This document shows positions 9,493 through 18,661 of a stretch of DNA of 64,000 bases, one piece after another. The notes below the pieces were generated by a model. It ran no database searches, was not told the DNA's origin, and was given only the letters and a program-made list of their open reading frames with translations. Positions within the stretch are counted from its first letter, which is position 1. The number at the start of each line of letters is the position of its first letter. Both the position numbers and the translations under genes were made by a program. The DNA is from Desulfovibrio sp. X2 (lineage in GTDB: Bacteria > Desulfobacterota > Desulfovibrionia > Desulfovibrionales > Desulfovibrionaceae), in the NCBI RefSeq assembly GCF_000422205.1, contig NZ_ATHV01000022.1:1-64000 (forward strand), given 5' to 3'.

Positions 9493-10668
9493 ATGTCCCG
9501 CATCGTATTGATCATGGCTTTGCTGCTGGCGATGGCCGTGCCCGCTCGGGCCGACACCGTGGGTTCCCCCATCCCCATCGGCATCGCCGTGGCCCAGACC
9601 ACGAACATCGCCCTCTTCGGGCAGGAGCAGGTGAACGGCGCCAAGATCGCCGAGGAGTATCTGAACGCCAACGGCGGCGTGAACGGCGTTCCCGTGAAGC
9701 TCATCTTCCAGGATACCGGCGGCGACGAGGCCGGCGCGGTCAACGCTTTCCAGAACCTGATCACCCAGGGCAAGGTCGTGGCCATCGTGGGTCCGACGCT
9801 TTCCCAGCAGGCCTTTGCCGCCGACCCTCTGGCCGAGCGCGCCAAGGTTCCGGTCATCGCCCCCTCCAACACGGCCAAGGGCATCCCCGAGATCGGCGAG
9901 TACATCGGCCGCATCTCCGCCCCCATGACCGTGGTCGCGCCCGTTTCCCTGAAGAAGGCCCTGGCCCTGCACCCGGGTGTCAAGAAGGTGGCCGTGCTCT
10001 TCGCCCAGAACGACGCCTTCTCGACCTCCGAGACCGGCGTCTTCCAGGATGCCATCAAGAGCCTGGGGCTTCAGATCGTGACCGTGCAGCGCTTCCAGAC
10101 CACGGACACCGACTTCACCACCCAGGTCACCGCGGTGCTCGGGGCCGAGGCCGACATGGTCGTCATCTCGGGCCTGGCCGCCGACTCCGGCAACCTGGTC
10201 AAGCAGCTGCGCCAGTTCGGCTTCTCCGGCCCCATCGTGGGCGGCAACGGGCTCAACTCGCCCAACATGTTCCCAGTCTGCGGCTCCCTGTGCGAGGGCA
10301 TCCTCGTGGCCCAGGCCTACAGCCCCGAGGCCGACAACCCGGTCAACAAGGCCTTCGTGGCCGCCTTCGAGAAGGCCTACAAGAAGGCTCCGGCCCAGTT
10401 CTCGGCCCAGTCCTTCGCCGCCGTGCAGGTCGTGGTGGAAGCCCTGCGCAAGGTGGGCACCGCCGCCAAGAAGAAGGTGAACGACATGGACCTGGCCCAG
10501 GTGCGCACCGCCCTGAACGCCGCGTTGCGCCAGGGCTCGGTCATGACCCCGCTCGGCGAGATCAGCATGAACAAGCAGGGCGAGGTCCAGCAGAAGGATT
10601 TCTACGTCTCCCAGATCCATATGGCGCAAGACGGCTCCAGCGGCAAATTCGTGCTGCTTCCCCGCTAA
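9493..10668 (+). CDS. livJ: Branched-chain amino acid ABC transporter, periplasmic binding protein
   Basis: Periplasmic binding protein of the Leu/Ile/Val-binding family (type I fold), 391 residues. Residues 1-20 form a Sec signal peptide with a cleavage site after ARA. The mature part starts with PIPIGIAVAQTTNIALFGQ and contains the family segments GVNGVPVKLIFQDTGGDEA and VAIVGPTLSQQAFAADPLAE. It heads a five-gene operon that would supply the same amino acids as the ilv pathway just upstream. Substrate could be another amino acid. A strong hairpin follows and probably sets a higher level for this protein than for the permeases. Confidence 0.92.
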   Translation: MSRIVLIMALLLAMAVPARADTVGSPIPIGIAVAQTTNIALFGQEQVNGAKIAEEYLNANGGVNGVPVKLIFQDTGGDEAGAVNAFQNLITQGKVVAIVGPTLSQQAFAADPLAERAKVPVIAPSNTAKGIPEIGEYIGRISAPMTVVAPVSLKKALALHPGVKKVAVLFAQNDAFSTSETGVFQDAIKSLGLQIVTVQRFQTTDTDFTTQVTAVLGAEADMVVISGLAADSGNLVKQLRQFGFSGPIVGGNGLNSPNMFPVCGSLCEGILVAQAYSPEADNPVNKAFVAAFEKAYKKAPAQFSAQSFAAVQVVVEALRKVGTAAKKKVNDMDLAQVRTALNAALRQGSVMTPLGEISMNKQGEVQQKDFYVSQIHMAQDGSSGKFVLLPR

Positions 10669-10683
10669 CATATAAGACTTCGC

Positions 10684-10714
10684 GCGGGGGAAGGCGGCAT
10701 CCGCCTTCCCCCGC
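10684..10714 (+). terminator. Intercistronic hairpin between livJ and livH
   Basis: A perfect 14-bp GC-rich stem with a three-base loop (arms 10684-10697 and 10701-10714) lies right after livJ and is followed by only CGTTTC, not a true T-run. It probably acts as a partial terminator or 3' stabiliser, giving more binding protein than permease, as in other liv operons. Confidence 0.7.
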
Positions 10715-10729
10715 CGTTTCGGCGCTCCC

Positions 10730-11680
10730 ATGACACTTTCCTGGTTCGTCCAGAATCTGCTCAACGGCCTGAGCATGGGCTCGGTCTATGCCATCTTCGC
10801 ACTGGGCTACACACTGGTCTTCTCGATTCTCGGGATCATCAACTTCGCCCACGGCGCGGTCTTCACCCTCGGCGCGTACCTGACCTACATCCTGGCCGTG
10901 GGCCATTTCGGCATCAACGGCATGCTCGCGGGGAAGGCGCTGCCCTTCACGCTGCCCTTTCCCCTGGCGCTCCTGGTCGGAACCGTCCTGGCGGGTCTCG
11001 CGGGCCTGCTCGTCGAGCGGCTGGCCTTCAAGCCCCTGCGCGAGCGCCAGGCCGACGCCCTGCTGGCCCTGGTCTCGAGCCTGGGCGTGGCGCTCATCCT
11101 GGTCAACTGCATCCAGTACGTCTTCGGCGCGGAGATCTACTCCTTTCCCCAGGGCGTGCTCGGCTCCCTGCCCGCGGCCGTGATCTTCAAGGTCGGCGGC
11201 AAGCCGGTCATCGTGCGCACCGTTCAGGTGGTCCTCTTCGGCGTGAGCATGCTCATGCTCGGCCTGCTGGTCTGGGGCATCCACGGTACCAAGTCGGGCA
11301 AGGCGCTCCTGGCCACGGCGGAGAACCCGGACACCGCAAGCCTGCTCGGCATCAACGTGGATCTCTTCATCATGGGCACCTTCTTCATCTCCGGCCTGCT
11401 CGGCGGCCTCGCGGGCACGCTCATCGGCGTCAGCTTCGGCCTCGCCGGGCCCTATTTCGGCGTCTCCTACGGCCTGAAGGGGCTGGCGGTCATCGTGCTC
11501 GGCGGGCTCGGCTCCATTCCGGGCTCCGTGCTCGGCGGGCTGCTCATCGGCCTGGCCGAGGCCTTCCTGCCGCCGGACCTCTCCTCCTTCAAGGAGGCCG
11601 TGCCCTATGCGCTGCTCTTCATCATCCTCCTCGTCCGGCCACAGGGCATCCTTGGCGGCAAGACAGAGCAGAAGGTCTAG
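10730..11680 (+). CDS. livH: Branched-chain amino acid ABC transporter, permease LivH
   Basis: Inner-membrane permease of 316 residues with about eight hydrophobic helices. Family markers are LLNGLSMGSVYAIFALGYTLVF at the N-terminus (positions 10757-10822), FAHGAVFTLGAYL, and the C-terminal GLKGLAVIVLGGLGSIPGSVLG cytoplasmic loop that contacts the ATPases. It pairs with LivM to form the channel. The gene starts 15 bases after the hairpin and ends 9 bases before livM. Confidence 0.94.
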   Translation: MTLSWFVQNLLNGLSMGSVYAIFALGYTLVFSILGIINFAHGAVFTLGAYLTYILAVGHFGINGMLAGKALPFTLPFPLALLVGTVLAGLAGLLVERLAFKPLRERQADALLALVSSLGVALILVNCIQYVFGAEIYSFPQGVLGSLPAAVIFKVGGKPVIVRTVQVVLFGVSMLMLGLLVWGIHGTKSGKALLATAENPDTASLLGINVDLFIMGTFFISGLLGGLAGTLIGVSFGLAGPYFGVSYGLKGLAVIVLGGLGSIPGSVLGGLLIGLAEAFLPPDLSSFKEAVPYALLFIILLVRPQGILGGKTEQKV

Positions 11681-11689
11681 GGGGCGGCC

Positions 11690-12577
11690 ATGGGAACCTT
11701 TCTCGACCTCTACGGCTTTCTGATCATCTCCATCCTGCAGCAGGCGTTGCTCGGCTACTCGCTCTACTTCCCGCTCATGGCCGGGCAGCTGAGCCTGGCC
11801 TCCATCGGCTTCTATTCGCTGGGCGGCTACGTGGCCGCGATCATGGGCACGCACCCGGCCTTTACGGCGTGGCGCGCGGCGCTCGGCTGGTGCATGTACC
11901 CGGTGGAATGGCTGTTCGCCCTGGCGCTCTCCGTGGTCCTCGGCGTGGCCGTGGGCTTTCCGGCGCTCAGGCTCCGGGGCATCTACCTGGCGCTGGCCAC
12001 CATCGCCTTCGTGCAGGTGGTCAACGTGGTGGTGCTGAACATGCCCATCGCGGGCGGCGCCGTGGGCATCTTCGGCATCCCGCAGGCCTTCGACAGCCGC
12101 ATCGCCTACTTCTGGTTCTTCGGGCCGCTGCTCCTGCTCACCCTGGTCTTCGTGACCCGGCTCGAGCGGGTGGGCGCGGGACGCGACTTCATGTCGATCC
12201 GCGAGGACGAACTCGCGGCCGGGGCCATGGGCGTGCGCACCACGCGCAGCAAGGTGGCGGCCTTCACCATCGGCTGCGCCGTGGCGGGCGTGACCGGGGC
12301 CATGAGTGCTCCCTTCCTGAATACCTGGAACGCGCGCCAGGGCACCTTCGACGCCTCGGTGGCCTGCCTGGCCTACGTGCTCATCGGCGGCAGCCGCTCC
12401 AAGTGGGGTCCGCTGCTCGGCGCCGCGTTGCTCGTGGCCCTGCCCGAGGTGCTCAGGCCGCTGCGCGACTCGCGCCTCATCCTGAACGGCCTGGTCCTGG
12501 TGCTGGCCTGCGTCTACCTGCCGCGCGGCCTGGCCGGGATCACGCTCCGCCGCAAGCCGGAAGGGGAGGGGGCATGA
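11690..12577 (+). CDS. livM: Branched-chain amino acid ABC transporter, permease LivM
   Basis: Second permease subunit, 295 residues, strongly hydrophobic. The LivM pattern is seen in GQLSLASIGFYSLGGYVAAI (residues about 28-47), FPALRLRGIYLALATIAF, and the EAA-like loop SIREDELAAGAMGV. The TGAMSAPFLN segment is in the usual place. The stop overlaps the livG start (ATGA at 12574-12577), implying translational coupling. Confidence 0.94.
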   Translation: MGTFLDLYGFLIISILQQALLGYSLYFPLMAGQLSLASIGFYSLGGYVAAIMGTHPAFTAWRAALGWCMYPVEWLFALALSVVLGVAVGFPALRLRGIYLALATIAFVQVVNVVVLNMPIAGGAVGIFGIPQAFDSRIAYFWFFGPLLLLTLVFVTRLERVGAGRDFMSIREDELAAGAMGVRTTRSKVAAFTIGCAVAGVTGAMSAPFLNTWNARQGTFDASVACLAYVLIGGSRSKWGPLLGAALLVALPEVLRPLRDSRLILNGLVLVLACVYLPRGLAGITLRRKPEGEGA

Positions 12578-13351
12578 GCGCCATCCTCGAAGTCTCGGAC
12601 CTGACCAAGTCCTTCGGCGGCCTGACGGCCGTGGCCGGTGTCTCGCTGTCCATCGAGGAGGGCTCGATCTTCGGCCTCATCGGTCCCAACGGAGCGGGCA
12701 AGACCACCTTCTTCAACATGCTCACGGGCATGACCCGGCCGACTTCCGGCCGGGTGGCCTTTGCGGGGCGCGACCTCGCCGGGCTCATCCCGGAGGAGAT
12801 CGCCCGCCTCGGCATCGGCCGGACGTTCCAGAACATCCGCCTGTTCGCGGGCATGAGCGTCCTGGACAACGTGCGCGTGCCCGGGCAGTGCCGGCTGCGC
12901 TCCGGACTGTGGAGCCAGGTGGTGGGCCTCTCCGCGGCCCGGCGCGAGGAGGACGAAGGCCGCGAGCGGGCCTGGGAGCTTCTGCGCCTCGTGGGGCTCG
13001 AGTCCCGGGCGGAGCGCGCCGCGGGCAGCCTGCCTTACGGCGACCGCCGCCGCCTCGAGATCGCCCGCGCCCTGGCGCTCTCGCCGCGCCTGCTCCTTCT
13101 GGACGAGCCCGCCGCGGGCATGAACCCCTCGGAAAAGCAGGCCCTGTCCGGATTCATCCGCGAGATACGCGAGACGTTCTCTCTCACGGTCCTGCTCATC
13201 GAGCACCACGTGCCCATGGTCATGGGGCTGTGCGACCGCATCGCGGTGCTCAACTTCGGCGAGCTCATCGCTCTGGGCACGCCTGAGGAAGTGCAGGACG
13301 ACGAGAAGGTCGTGCAGGCCTATCTGGGTGAGTCCGCTTTGGGAGAATCCC

Positions 13352-13359
<8 letters not shown>
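12574..13359 (+). CDS. livG: Branched-chain amino acid ABC transporter, ATPase LivG
   Basis: ATP-binding subunit, 261 residues. Walker A is GPNGAGKTTFFNML (near residues 37-50), the signature loop appears as GSLPYGDRRRLEIARAL (degenerate, as normal in LivG where SYG replaces SGG), Walker B is LLLLDEPAAGMN and the H-loop is LIEHHVPMVM. The long insert QCRLRSGLWSQVVGL is typical for LivG rather than LivF. GGGGAGGGGG precedes ATG 12574. Confidence 0.94.
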
Positions 13360-14053
<694 letters not shown>

Positions 14054-14075
14054 GTTCGGCCCGCTTTTACAAAGA

Positions 14076-14116
14076 AAAGGCGCCCCTGCCGCGATCAGCG
14101 GCAGGGGCGCCTTTCC
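14076..14116. terminator. Two-way terminator between livF and the chemoreceptor gene
   Basis: A perfect 17-bp inverted repeat (arms 14076-14092 and 14098-14114, loop GATCA) has A residues on its left and T residues on its right, so it can end transcription of both converging genes. Confidence 0.9.
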
Positions 14117-14137
14117 TTCTTTCCTGTCTCGTCGGCC

Positions 14138-15835
14138 TCAGGCCGCTTCGAGCCCGTTGTCCAGGAAGAACTTCGCGTAGCGTTTGTCGGTCTTGACGAT
14201 GTGGTTGATCAGCCAGTCGCGCAGGAAGTTCATGAGTTCCATGGTCACATCGGCCTCGCCGGATTTGACCTTGCCGACGAAGTCCAGGACCTGGCCCGTG
14301 AGTTCGGCGTGGGCGCGCTTGTGTCCGGCCTTCTCGGCGTAGCCGAACTTGTCGAAGTACTTCTCCTCGGTGGCGAAGTGCTGCACCGTATACTGGGCCA
14401 GCCCGTCCAGCAGGCCCTGCATGGCGCTGCGCCCCTGGCCGGACTTCATGGCCGTGTACAGGCCGTTGATCATGTCCACGAGCTTCCTGTGCTGCTCGTC
14501 GATGATCTTCACTCCGGTGGCCAGGGTGCTGTTCCAGGGCATCAGCGTGTCCAGGCTCATGCCGCTCTTGAGGTCGGAAAGGAGCAGTGAGAGTTCGTGC
14601 GAGAGGTCGGAGATCTCCTGCACCGCGCGCGTGGAGTCGTGGATGCCGTCGGATATCTCGCCCGCCACCTTTTCGGTCTCCTCGATGGCCCGGCTGATGT
14701 GCACGGAGCTGACCGACTGCTCCTCCGAGGCCGCGGCTATGGCATGGATCATCATCGTGTTCTCCTCGGCGAAGCGCAGGATCTCCTGCGTGGCCTCTCC
14801 GGAGTCGTGCGCGAGGCTGGCCGCGTCGTCGGTGTGGTGCACGGCCGCGTCCATCTGGCCCACGTTGGCCTGCACGGAGTTCTGGATGGCGATGATGGAG
14901 TCGCCGACCTCCTTGGTCGCGTTCATGGTCTTCTCGGCCAGCTTGCGCACCTCGTCGGCCACCACGGCGAAGCCGCGCCCCGCGTCGCCCGCCCGCGCGG
15001 CCTCGATGGCCGCGTTCAGCGCCAGCAGGTTGGTCTGGTCCGCGATGTCGTTGATCACGTTGATGATGCGGTCGATGGACTTGGCCTGCTCGCCGAGGCT
15101 GCCCATGTCGCTGCGCAGGCTCGATGTGGCCTCGTTGACCGTGGCGATGGCCGCGATGGCCTCGCCCACGATCTTGGCGCTCTGGTCGGCCTGCTCCTTG
15201 GCGTTCTCCACGCTCAGGGAGGCCTCGGACGAGCTCTTGGAGATGTCGGTGATGGCCATGTTCATCTCGCCCATGGCCGTGGCCGTCTCCAGCATGCGCT
15301 GCTTCTGCAGGTCCGCGCCTTCGGAGATGCGCTCCATCCTGTCCGAGAGAGAGGACACGGAGCGCTGGATGCGCTCGACGACCTTCTCCAGCCGCTTTGC
15401 GGCGGTCAGCAGGTAGTCGGCGCGCGAATGCTCGGCCAGGCTCGAGGCCTCCTTGGCCTGGGCGATGGCCTCGGTGCAGGTGGTCTGGGCCTCGAGCGCC
15501 AGGCGCTCCTTGTCGCGCACGGTTTTTCGGGTGTCGCTGATGCACGCGGAAAGTTCCACGAGTCCCTTGCCGAGAGCGGCCATCTCCCCCGAGCCCGGAA
15601 GCGCGGCAGCGGCGTCGAGCGTCCCGGCCAGAGCGGCGGGCAGCATGGTCTGGAGCTTCGCCAGCGGCGCGCTCACGAGCGCGACCGCCGCGACGAGCGT
15701 GCCCACGGCCAGAAGCGCGGCCACGGCCGCGAGCCAGAGCGGGACGGGCGTCTCCGCAATGAGGCAGACGAGAATGACGATACTTGCCAGTGCCGCGGCG
15801 CCTGCGGCGCTCAGCACGACGTGACGAACGGACAT
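14138..15835 (-). CDS. Methyl-accepting chemotaxis protein with C-terminal hemerythrin domain
   Basis: 565-residue chemoreceptor of the DcrH kind known from Desulfovibrio. Two hydrophobic helices (about residues 6-27 and 32-56) are separated by only a few residues, so there is no periplasmic ligand domain. The signalling hairpin tip is near residues 275-310 ([20 protein letters not shown]). From residue 432 to the end is a bacteriohemerythrin domain with all di-iron ligands in the right spacing: His449, His486, Glu490, His505, His509, His545, Asp550. It most likely senses oxygen or NO through the iron site. There is no CheR-docking pentapeptide. ATG 15835 follows GAGGGGG. Confidence 0.92.
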   Translation of the reverse strand: MSVRHVVLSAAGAAALASIVILVCLIAETPVPLWLAAVAALLAVGTLVAAVALVSAPLAKLQTMLPAALAGTLDAAAALPGSGEMAALGKGLVELSACISDTRKTVRDKERLALEAQTTCTEAIAQAKEASSLAEHSRADYLLTAAKRLEKVVERIQRSVSSLSDRMERISEGADLQKQRMLETATAMGEMNMAITDISKSSSEASLSVENAKEQADQSAKIVGEAIAAIATVNEATSSLRSDMGSLGEQAKSIDRIINVINDIADQTNLLALNAAIEAARAGDAGRGFAVVADEVRKLAEKTMNATKEVGDSIIAIQNSVQANVGQMDAAVHHTDDAASLAHDSGEATQEILRFAEENTMMIHAIAAASEEQSVSSVHISRAIEETEKVAGEISDGIHDSTRAVQEISDLSHELSLLLSDLKSGMSLDTLMPWNSTLATGVKIIDEQHRKLVDMINGLYTAMKSGQGRSAMQGLLDGLAQYTVQHFATEEKYFDKFGYAEKAGHKRAHAELTGQVLDFVGKVKSGEADVTMELMNFLRDWLINHIVKTDKRYAKFFLDNGLEAA

Positions 15836-16205
15836 GATTGTTCCCCCTCGTGTCCAGACACAAGTCGCTGCAGGACGTTCGAGTCCTGAATGCTGTTTAA
15901 AGGTAGGGTCGAAAAACTGATTGGGAAGAGTCTGAATCCTCTGTTTTCGACGGATATGCGAAGCCAGCCTGGACGGTGGCCGAATCATTCCCCTAACAGG
16001 GGAAAGGCCTGTCGGACAGGCTGTGAGGCACTATCGGAACACCTTTTCTGTGCAGGGTTTCGACAGCATGAACGGTGTTTTCATACTACGAGGGGGCAGG
16101 AATCGTAAAGATGCGGCTAGGTAGAAAATAGAAAACTTTGAATCCAGAGATTTTCGTTTGATCAGAATGAAGAGAGGATAGTTGTCAGCGTTGAATCTAC
16201 AGCTC
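15836..16205. other. Intergenic region with two adjacent inverted repeats
   Basis: 370 bases without a credible gene, between the nuclease gene and the chemoreceptor start, with composition shifting from GC-rich to AT-rich near 15890-16100. It holds two short inverted repeats close together: TTCCCCT/AGGGGAA (15988-15994 and 15998-16004) and GCCTGTC/GACAGGC (16007-16013 and 16015-16021). They could be operators for the chemoreceptor or the edge of the inserted DNA. I found no copy of the tRNA-Ser 3' end here and no clear promoter. Confidence 0.6.
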
Positions 16206-17672
16206 CTAAAAAAGAAGAGGGATAAATTCTTCTCCGTTAATCCAGCCAACAATAATAGAGTCAGCTGGGTATTTTGTTAAGAGATTTGAAACTCTTCTGC
16301 GCAGTTCTGGTATCATTTCATTAGAAATTATAGCAAGGGCATCATCAGCGCTAATAATAGCAATTACATGAAATTCACTAAGTCTTCCTTCGTGAACTTC
16401 CATATATCCACGAAGGAGGGAATTTATGATTGAAGGGGGAAAGATGAATTTTTCAAAATTTCTCAAATATTTTACTTCATACCCAATAGTCCTAGTATTT
16501 CTGTGCGCTATGAAATCTGGAAAAGTTCTGTTTCGAAATACATTCTCATGTGTTTCTTGTAGCCATGCATAAACGGCATCTTCATCTTGATATTCATTCT
16601 TCCAAGTGTTTAGAATATTATTTTTTATGTGATAAATACCACTTTGGTTATTTAAAAACGATAAATCGTTTAGGGCAGCATCAAAAAATGAAGATGTGAT
16701 AGCATTAATGGCGACACGCGACTCATTATCAAGTTTTGGCAAGCTCTTCTCTGATTCTGTAAAATCTTTAACTTGAGCGATCGTTTCATCTGTAATCCCT
16801 TCTATTTGCAGTAATTCTTCGGATCTTTTTAGGAATTGATCTGCTGTATACATCCAAAAGTTTGATACTTTCCCATCCCGCATGATCTCCTGAACTAGTG
16901 CAGGTTGGGGGCCAATTATTTTCCCTTCCTCAATCCACCACCAGTCTTCCTTTCTATCTCCTGTGACAAATATTACATCCTTAATGTCGTTAGTTGCTGT
17001 ATGCCCTAACAATTGCTTCCATATGATAAAATCTCCATATTTTCTATAATAGACGATGCCTCTGTCATGAAATTGGCCATCGCCTTTTTTCTTTTGGTCT
17101 TCATGCCCTGGCGGTATTCTATTGTCGTATCGCTTTTGACCTTCAATATTAATTCTTTCAATTTCATTCTGATCACTTGGTGGTGACCCAACCCTGCCAT
17201 GAAAAAGTTCACAAATGTGATTCCCGATCTCATCGTTTAAACATATTTCTGGCAATCGCTCACATGCTTTTGCAGCAGCTTCAGAAAGATTTTTATGTGC
17301 TTCATGTACAGCTGAAATGCGGTCTTGGATGTTGTCTACACCAATCCGTCGCTTCTCCAATTCAATCAATCTAATTTCTTTACTTAAATCATCACTGGTT
17401 TTATCTATTGTTTGAAGCAAATTTTCTAATTTTAAGTTTGCCTCTCTAATCTTATTGAACTTGTTTCTATGAAACTCAAGGGCTACGTGATATGGGATCC
17501 AAATTCTATCGGATACCTTTTCTAATACAGAAAAGAATATGTCCCTGAGGTCTTCCGGGTAACTATAAAAATTCAATAGGACGTTTGCGTCAAAAATAAA
17601 CAGTGCTTTCTGCCAGAGATGCTTGAATTCATCTTGATCGTAGCGGTAGTAGCCAGGAAAAAGAGTGCGCAT
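16206..17672 (-). CDS. PIN-like domain (PIN_8/DUF4935) protein with predicted C-terminal PD-(D/E)XK nuclease domain
   Basis: 488-residue predicted double nuclease. N-terminal part (residues about 10-285): FIFDANVLLNFY with Asp28, ALEFHRNK with Glu66, YGDFIIWKQL with Asp214 and FVTGDRKEDWWW with Asp239/Asp243 match the acidic residues of PIN-type RNases and the layout of the PIN_8 family, with a helical insert at 75-200. C-terminal part (about 320-488): FPDFIA (Pro385-Asp386) then GYEVKYL (Glu399, Lys401) is a PD-x12-ExK pattern, followed by alternating strands and helices, as in restriction-type endonucleases. The second domain is inference. The gene is strikingly AT-rich against its surroundings, alone, and directly on the 3' side of tRNA-Ser, so it is probably acquired. 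AAGG precedes ATG 17672; an in-frame TTG at 17681 is less likely. A role in phage defence or as a toxin is plausible but unproven. Confidence 0.75.
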   Translation of the reverse strand: MRTLFPGYYRYDQDEFKHLWQKALFIFDANVLLNFYSYPEDLRDIFFSVLEKVSDRIWIPYHVALEFHRNKFNKIREANLKLENLLQTIDKTSDDLSKEIRLIELEKRRIGVDNIQDRISAVHEAHKNLSEAAAKACERLPEICLNDEIGNHICELFHGRVGSPPSDQNEIERINIEGQKRYDNRIPPGHEDQKKKGDGQFHDRGIVYYRKYGDFIIWKQLLGHTATNDIKDVIFVTGDRKEDWWWIEEGKIIGPQPALVQEIMRDGKVSNFWMYTADQFLKRSEELLQIEGITDETIAQVKDFTESEKSLPKLDNESRVAINAITSSFFDAALNDLSFLNNQSGIYHIKNNILNTWKNEYQDEDAVYAWLQETHENVFRNRTFPDFIAHRNTRTIGYEVKYLRNFEKFIFPPSIINSLLRGYMEVHEGRLSEFHVIAIISADDALAIISNEMIPELRRRVSNLLTKYPADSIIVGWINGEEFIPLLF

Positions 17673-17714
17673 CGGGGGCAACCTTATTTTTCAAGATGAA
17701 ATGATAGTCAAATT

Positions 17715-17743
17715 ACTATGTACTAGTATTTATTTTGTCACAA
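17715..17743 (-). promoter_or_regulatory. Predicted sigma70 promoter of the PIN nuclease gene
   Basis: On the minus strand, TTGTGA (17743-17738) and CATAGT (17720-17715) are separated by exactly 17 bases. Transcription would begin near 17708, leaving a leader of about 35 bases before the ATG at 17672. It indicates that the island gene has its own promoter. Confidence 0.5.
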
Positions 17744-17842
17744 GGGCTAATTTCGCGATGGGCATCAAATGAGACATCTTGCAACAGAACAAGAGGTCGT
17801 TTTTTTGAAGGGCAAAGGAGATGAAAAGAGATGGAATAAGAA

Positions 17843-17935
17843 TGGCGGAGAGGGTGGGATTCGAACCCACGTGCCGGCTCACACCGACAACCCGATTTCG
17901 AGTCGGGCCCGTTACGGCCACTTCGGTACCTCTCC
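17843..17935 (-). tRNA. tRNA-Ser (anticodon CGA)
   Basis: Read on the minus strand from 17935, the acceptor arm GGAGAGG pairs with CCTCTCC, followed by discriminator G and an encoded CCA. The anticodon arm is CCCGA-CTCGAAA-TCGGG, giving anticodon CGA for codon UCG. The T arm is GTGGG-TTCGAAT-CCCAC, and there is the long variable arm expected of tRNA-Ser. Length is 93 bases including CCA. AT-rich foreign-looking DNA begins immediately 3' of it. Confidence 0.96.
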
Positions 17936-17955
17936 GCGCCAAACGGAAGGGCAGT

Positions 17956-17984
17956 TTGATACCCGCAGGGGAGGCGGGCGTCAA
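17956..17984 (-). promoter_or_regulatory. Sigma70 promoter of tRNA-Ser
   Basis: On the minus strand TTGACG (17984-17979) and TATCAA (17961-17956) are 17 bases apart, and the tRNA 5' end is 20 bases downstream of the -10. Position and quality fit a stable-RNA promoter. Confidence 0.7.
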
Positions 17985-18160
17985 GACGAGTTTTTGCCGG
18001 TGCGCAAAAGCGCGTCGTGCCTGTTTTCGGAGTGCGGCGCGGCAGATGGGAGCCGGGCATGGTCGGCGCGCACTGCCGCGCTGGTGCGCGGTGCGCGCGC
18101 CGGTTTGAGTGCCCCGGTGCTCATGTGAGCCCATGACCGGGGACCATCGCTGCGGGATGG

Positions 18161-18661
18161 CTAGTCGCGCCGGGCGCGGAAGAAGTCGCGCAGGAGCGCG
18201 CCGCAGGCTTCGGCCCGCACGCCGCCGAGGACTTTCAAACGGTGGTTGAAGAAGGGCAGGGCCGGACCGTCGAGCTGCGAGCCGAAGGCGCCGGTCTTGG
18301 GATCCGGCGCGCCGAAGACCACACTCTCCACGCGCGCGTGGACCAGCGCGCCCAGGCACATGACGCAGGGCTCAAGCGTGACCACCAGGGTGGTGCCGGG
18401 CAGGCGGTAGTTGCCGAGCGCGGCCGCGGCGGCGCGCAGGGCGCGCACTTCCGCGTGGGCCGTGGGGTCGTTTTCGGAAATGGGGGCGTTGCAGGCCTTC
18501 GCCATGATCGCGCCGTCAGGACCGACCAGGACCGCGCCGACAGGCACCTCGCCCAGGCCCGCGCCGCGCCGCGCCTCCGTGATCGCCAGGTCCATGAGAT
18601 CCTCGAACGAGGACCGGCCTGGAGGCAGGGAGGGGAGCGGCGCAGCGGGCTCGTCGGCCAA
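18161..18661 (-). CDS. tadA: tRNA-specific adenosine deaminase TadA
   Basis: Zinc deaminase that converts A34 of tRNA-Arg(ACG) to inosine. The catalytic motif HAEVRAL (about residues 69-75, His and catalytic Glu) and PCVMCLGAL (zinc Cys pair) are present with the family-typical spacing, and the C-terminal region NHRLKVLGGVRAEACGALL is TadA-like. Length 166 fits. The start is TTG at 18661, adjacent to the purQ stop, with AAGGA just upstream, so the two are coupled. A cytidine deaminase role is less likely given the NAP-type motif (GEVPVGAVL, CNAPIS). Confidence 0.92.
   Translation of the reverse strand: MADEPAAPLPSLPPGRSSFEDLMDLAITEARRGAGLGEVPVGAVLVGPDGAIMAKACNAPISENDPTAHAEVRALRAAAAALGNYRLPGTTLVVTLEPCVMCLGALVHARVESVVFGAPDPKTGAFGSQLDGPALPFFNHRLKVLGGVRAEACGALLRDFFRARRD

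Noticed and set aside
15874-15892. T-arm-like GGAC-GTTCGA-GTCC considered as a tRNA fragment or att site left of the island
   Set aside because: Loop has six bases, not seven, and it does not match the tRNA-Ser 3' sequence; likely chance.
15836-17842. Search for integrase or tRNA-end direct repeats flanking the nuclease island
   Set aside because: No integrase, transposase or duplicate of the tRNA 3' end was found, so integration at the tRNA is inferred from position and composition only.
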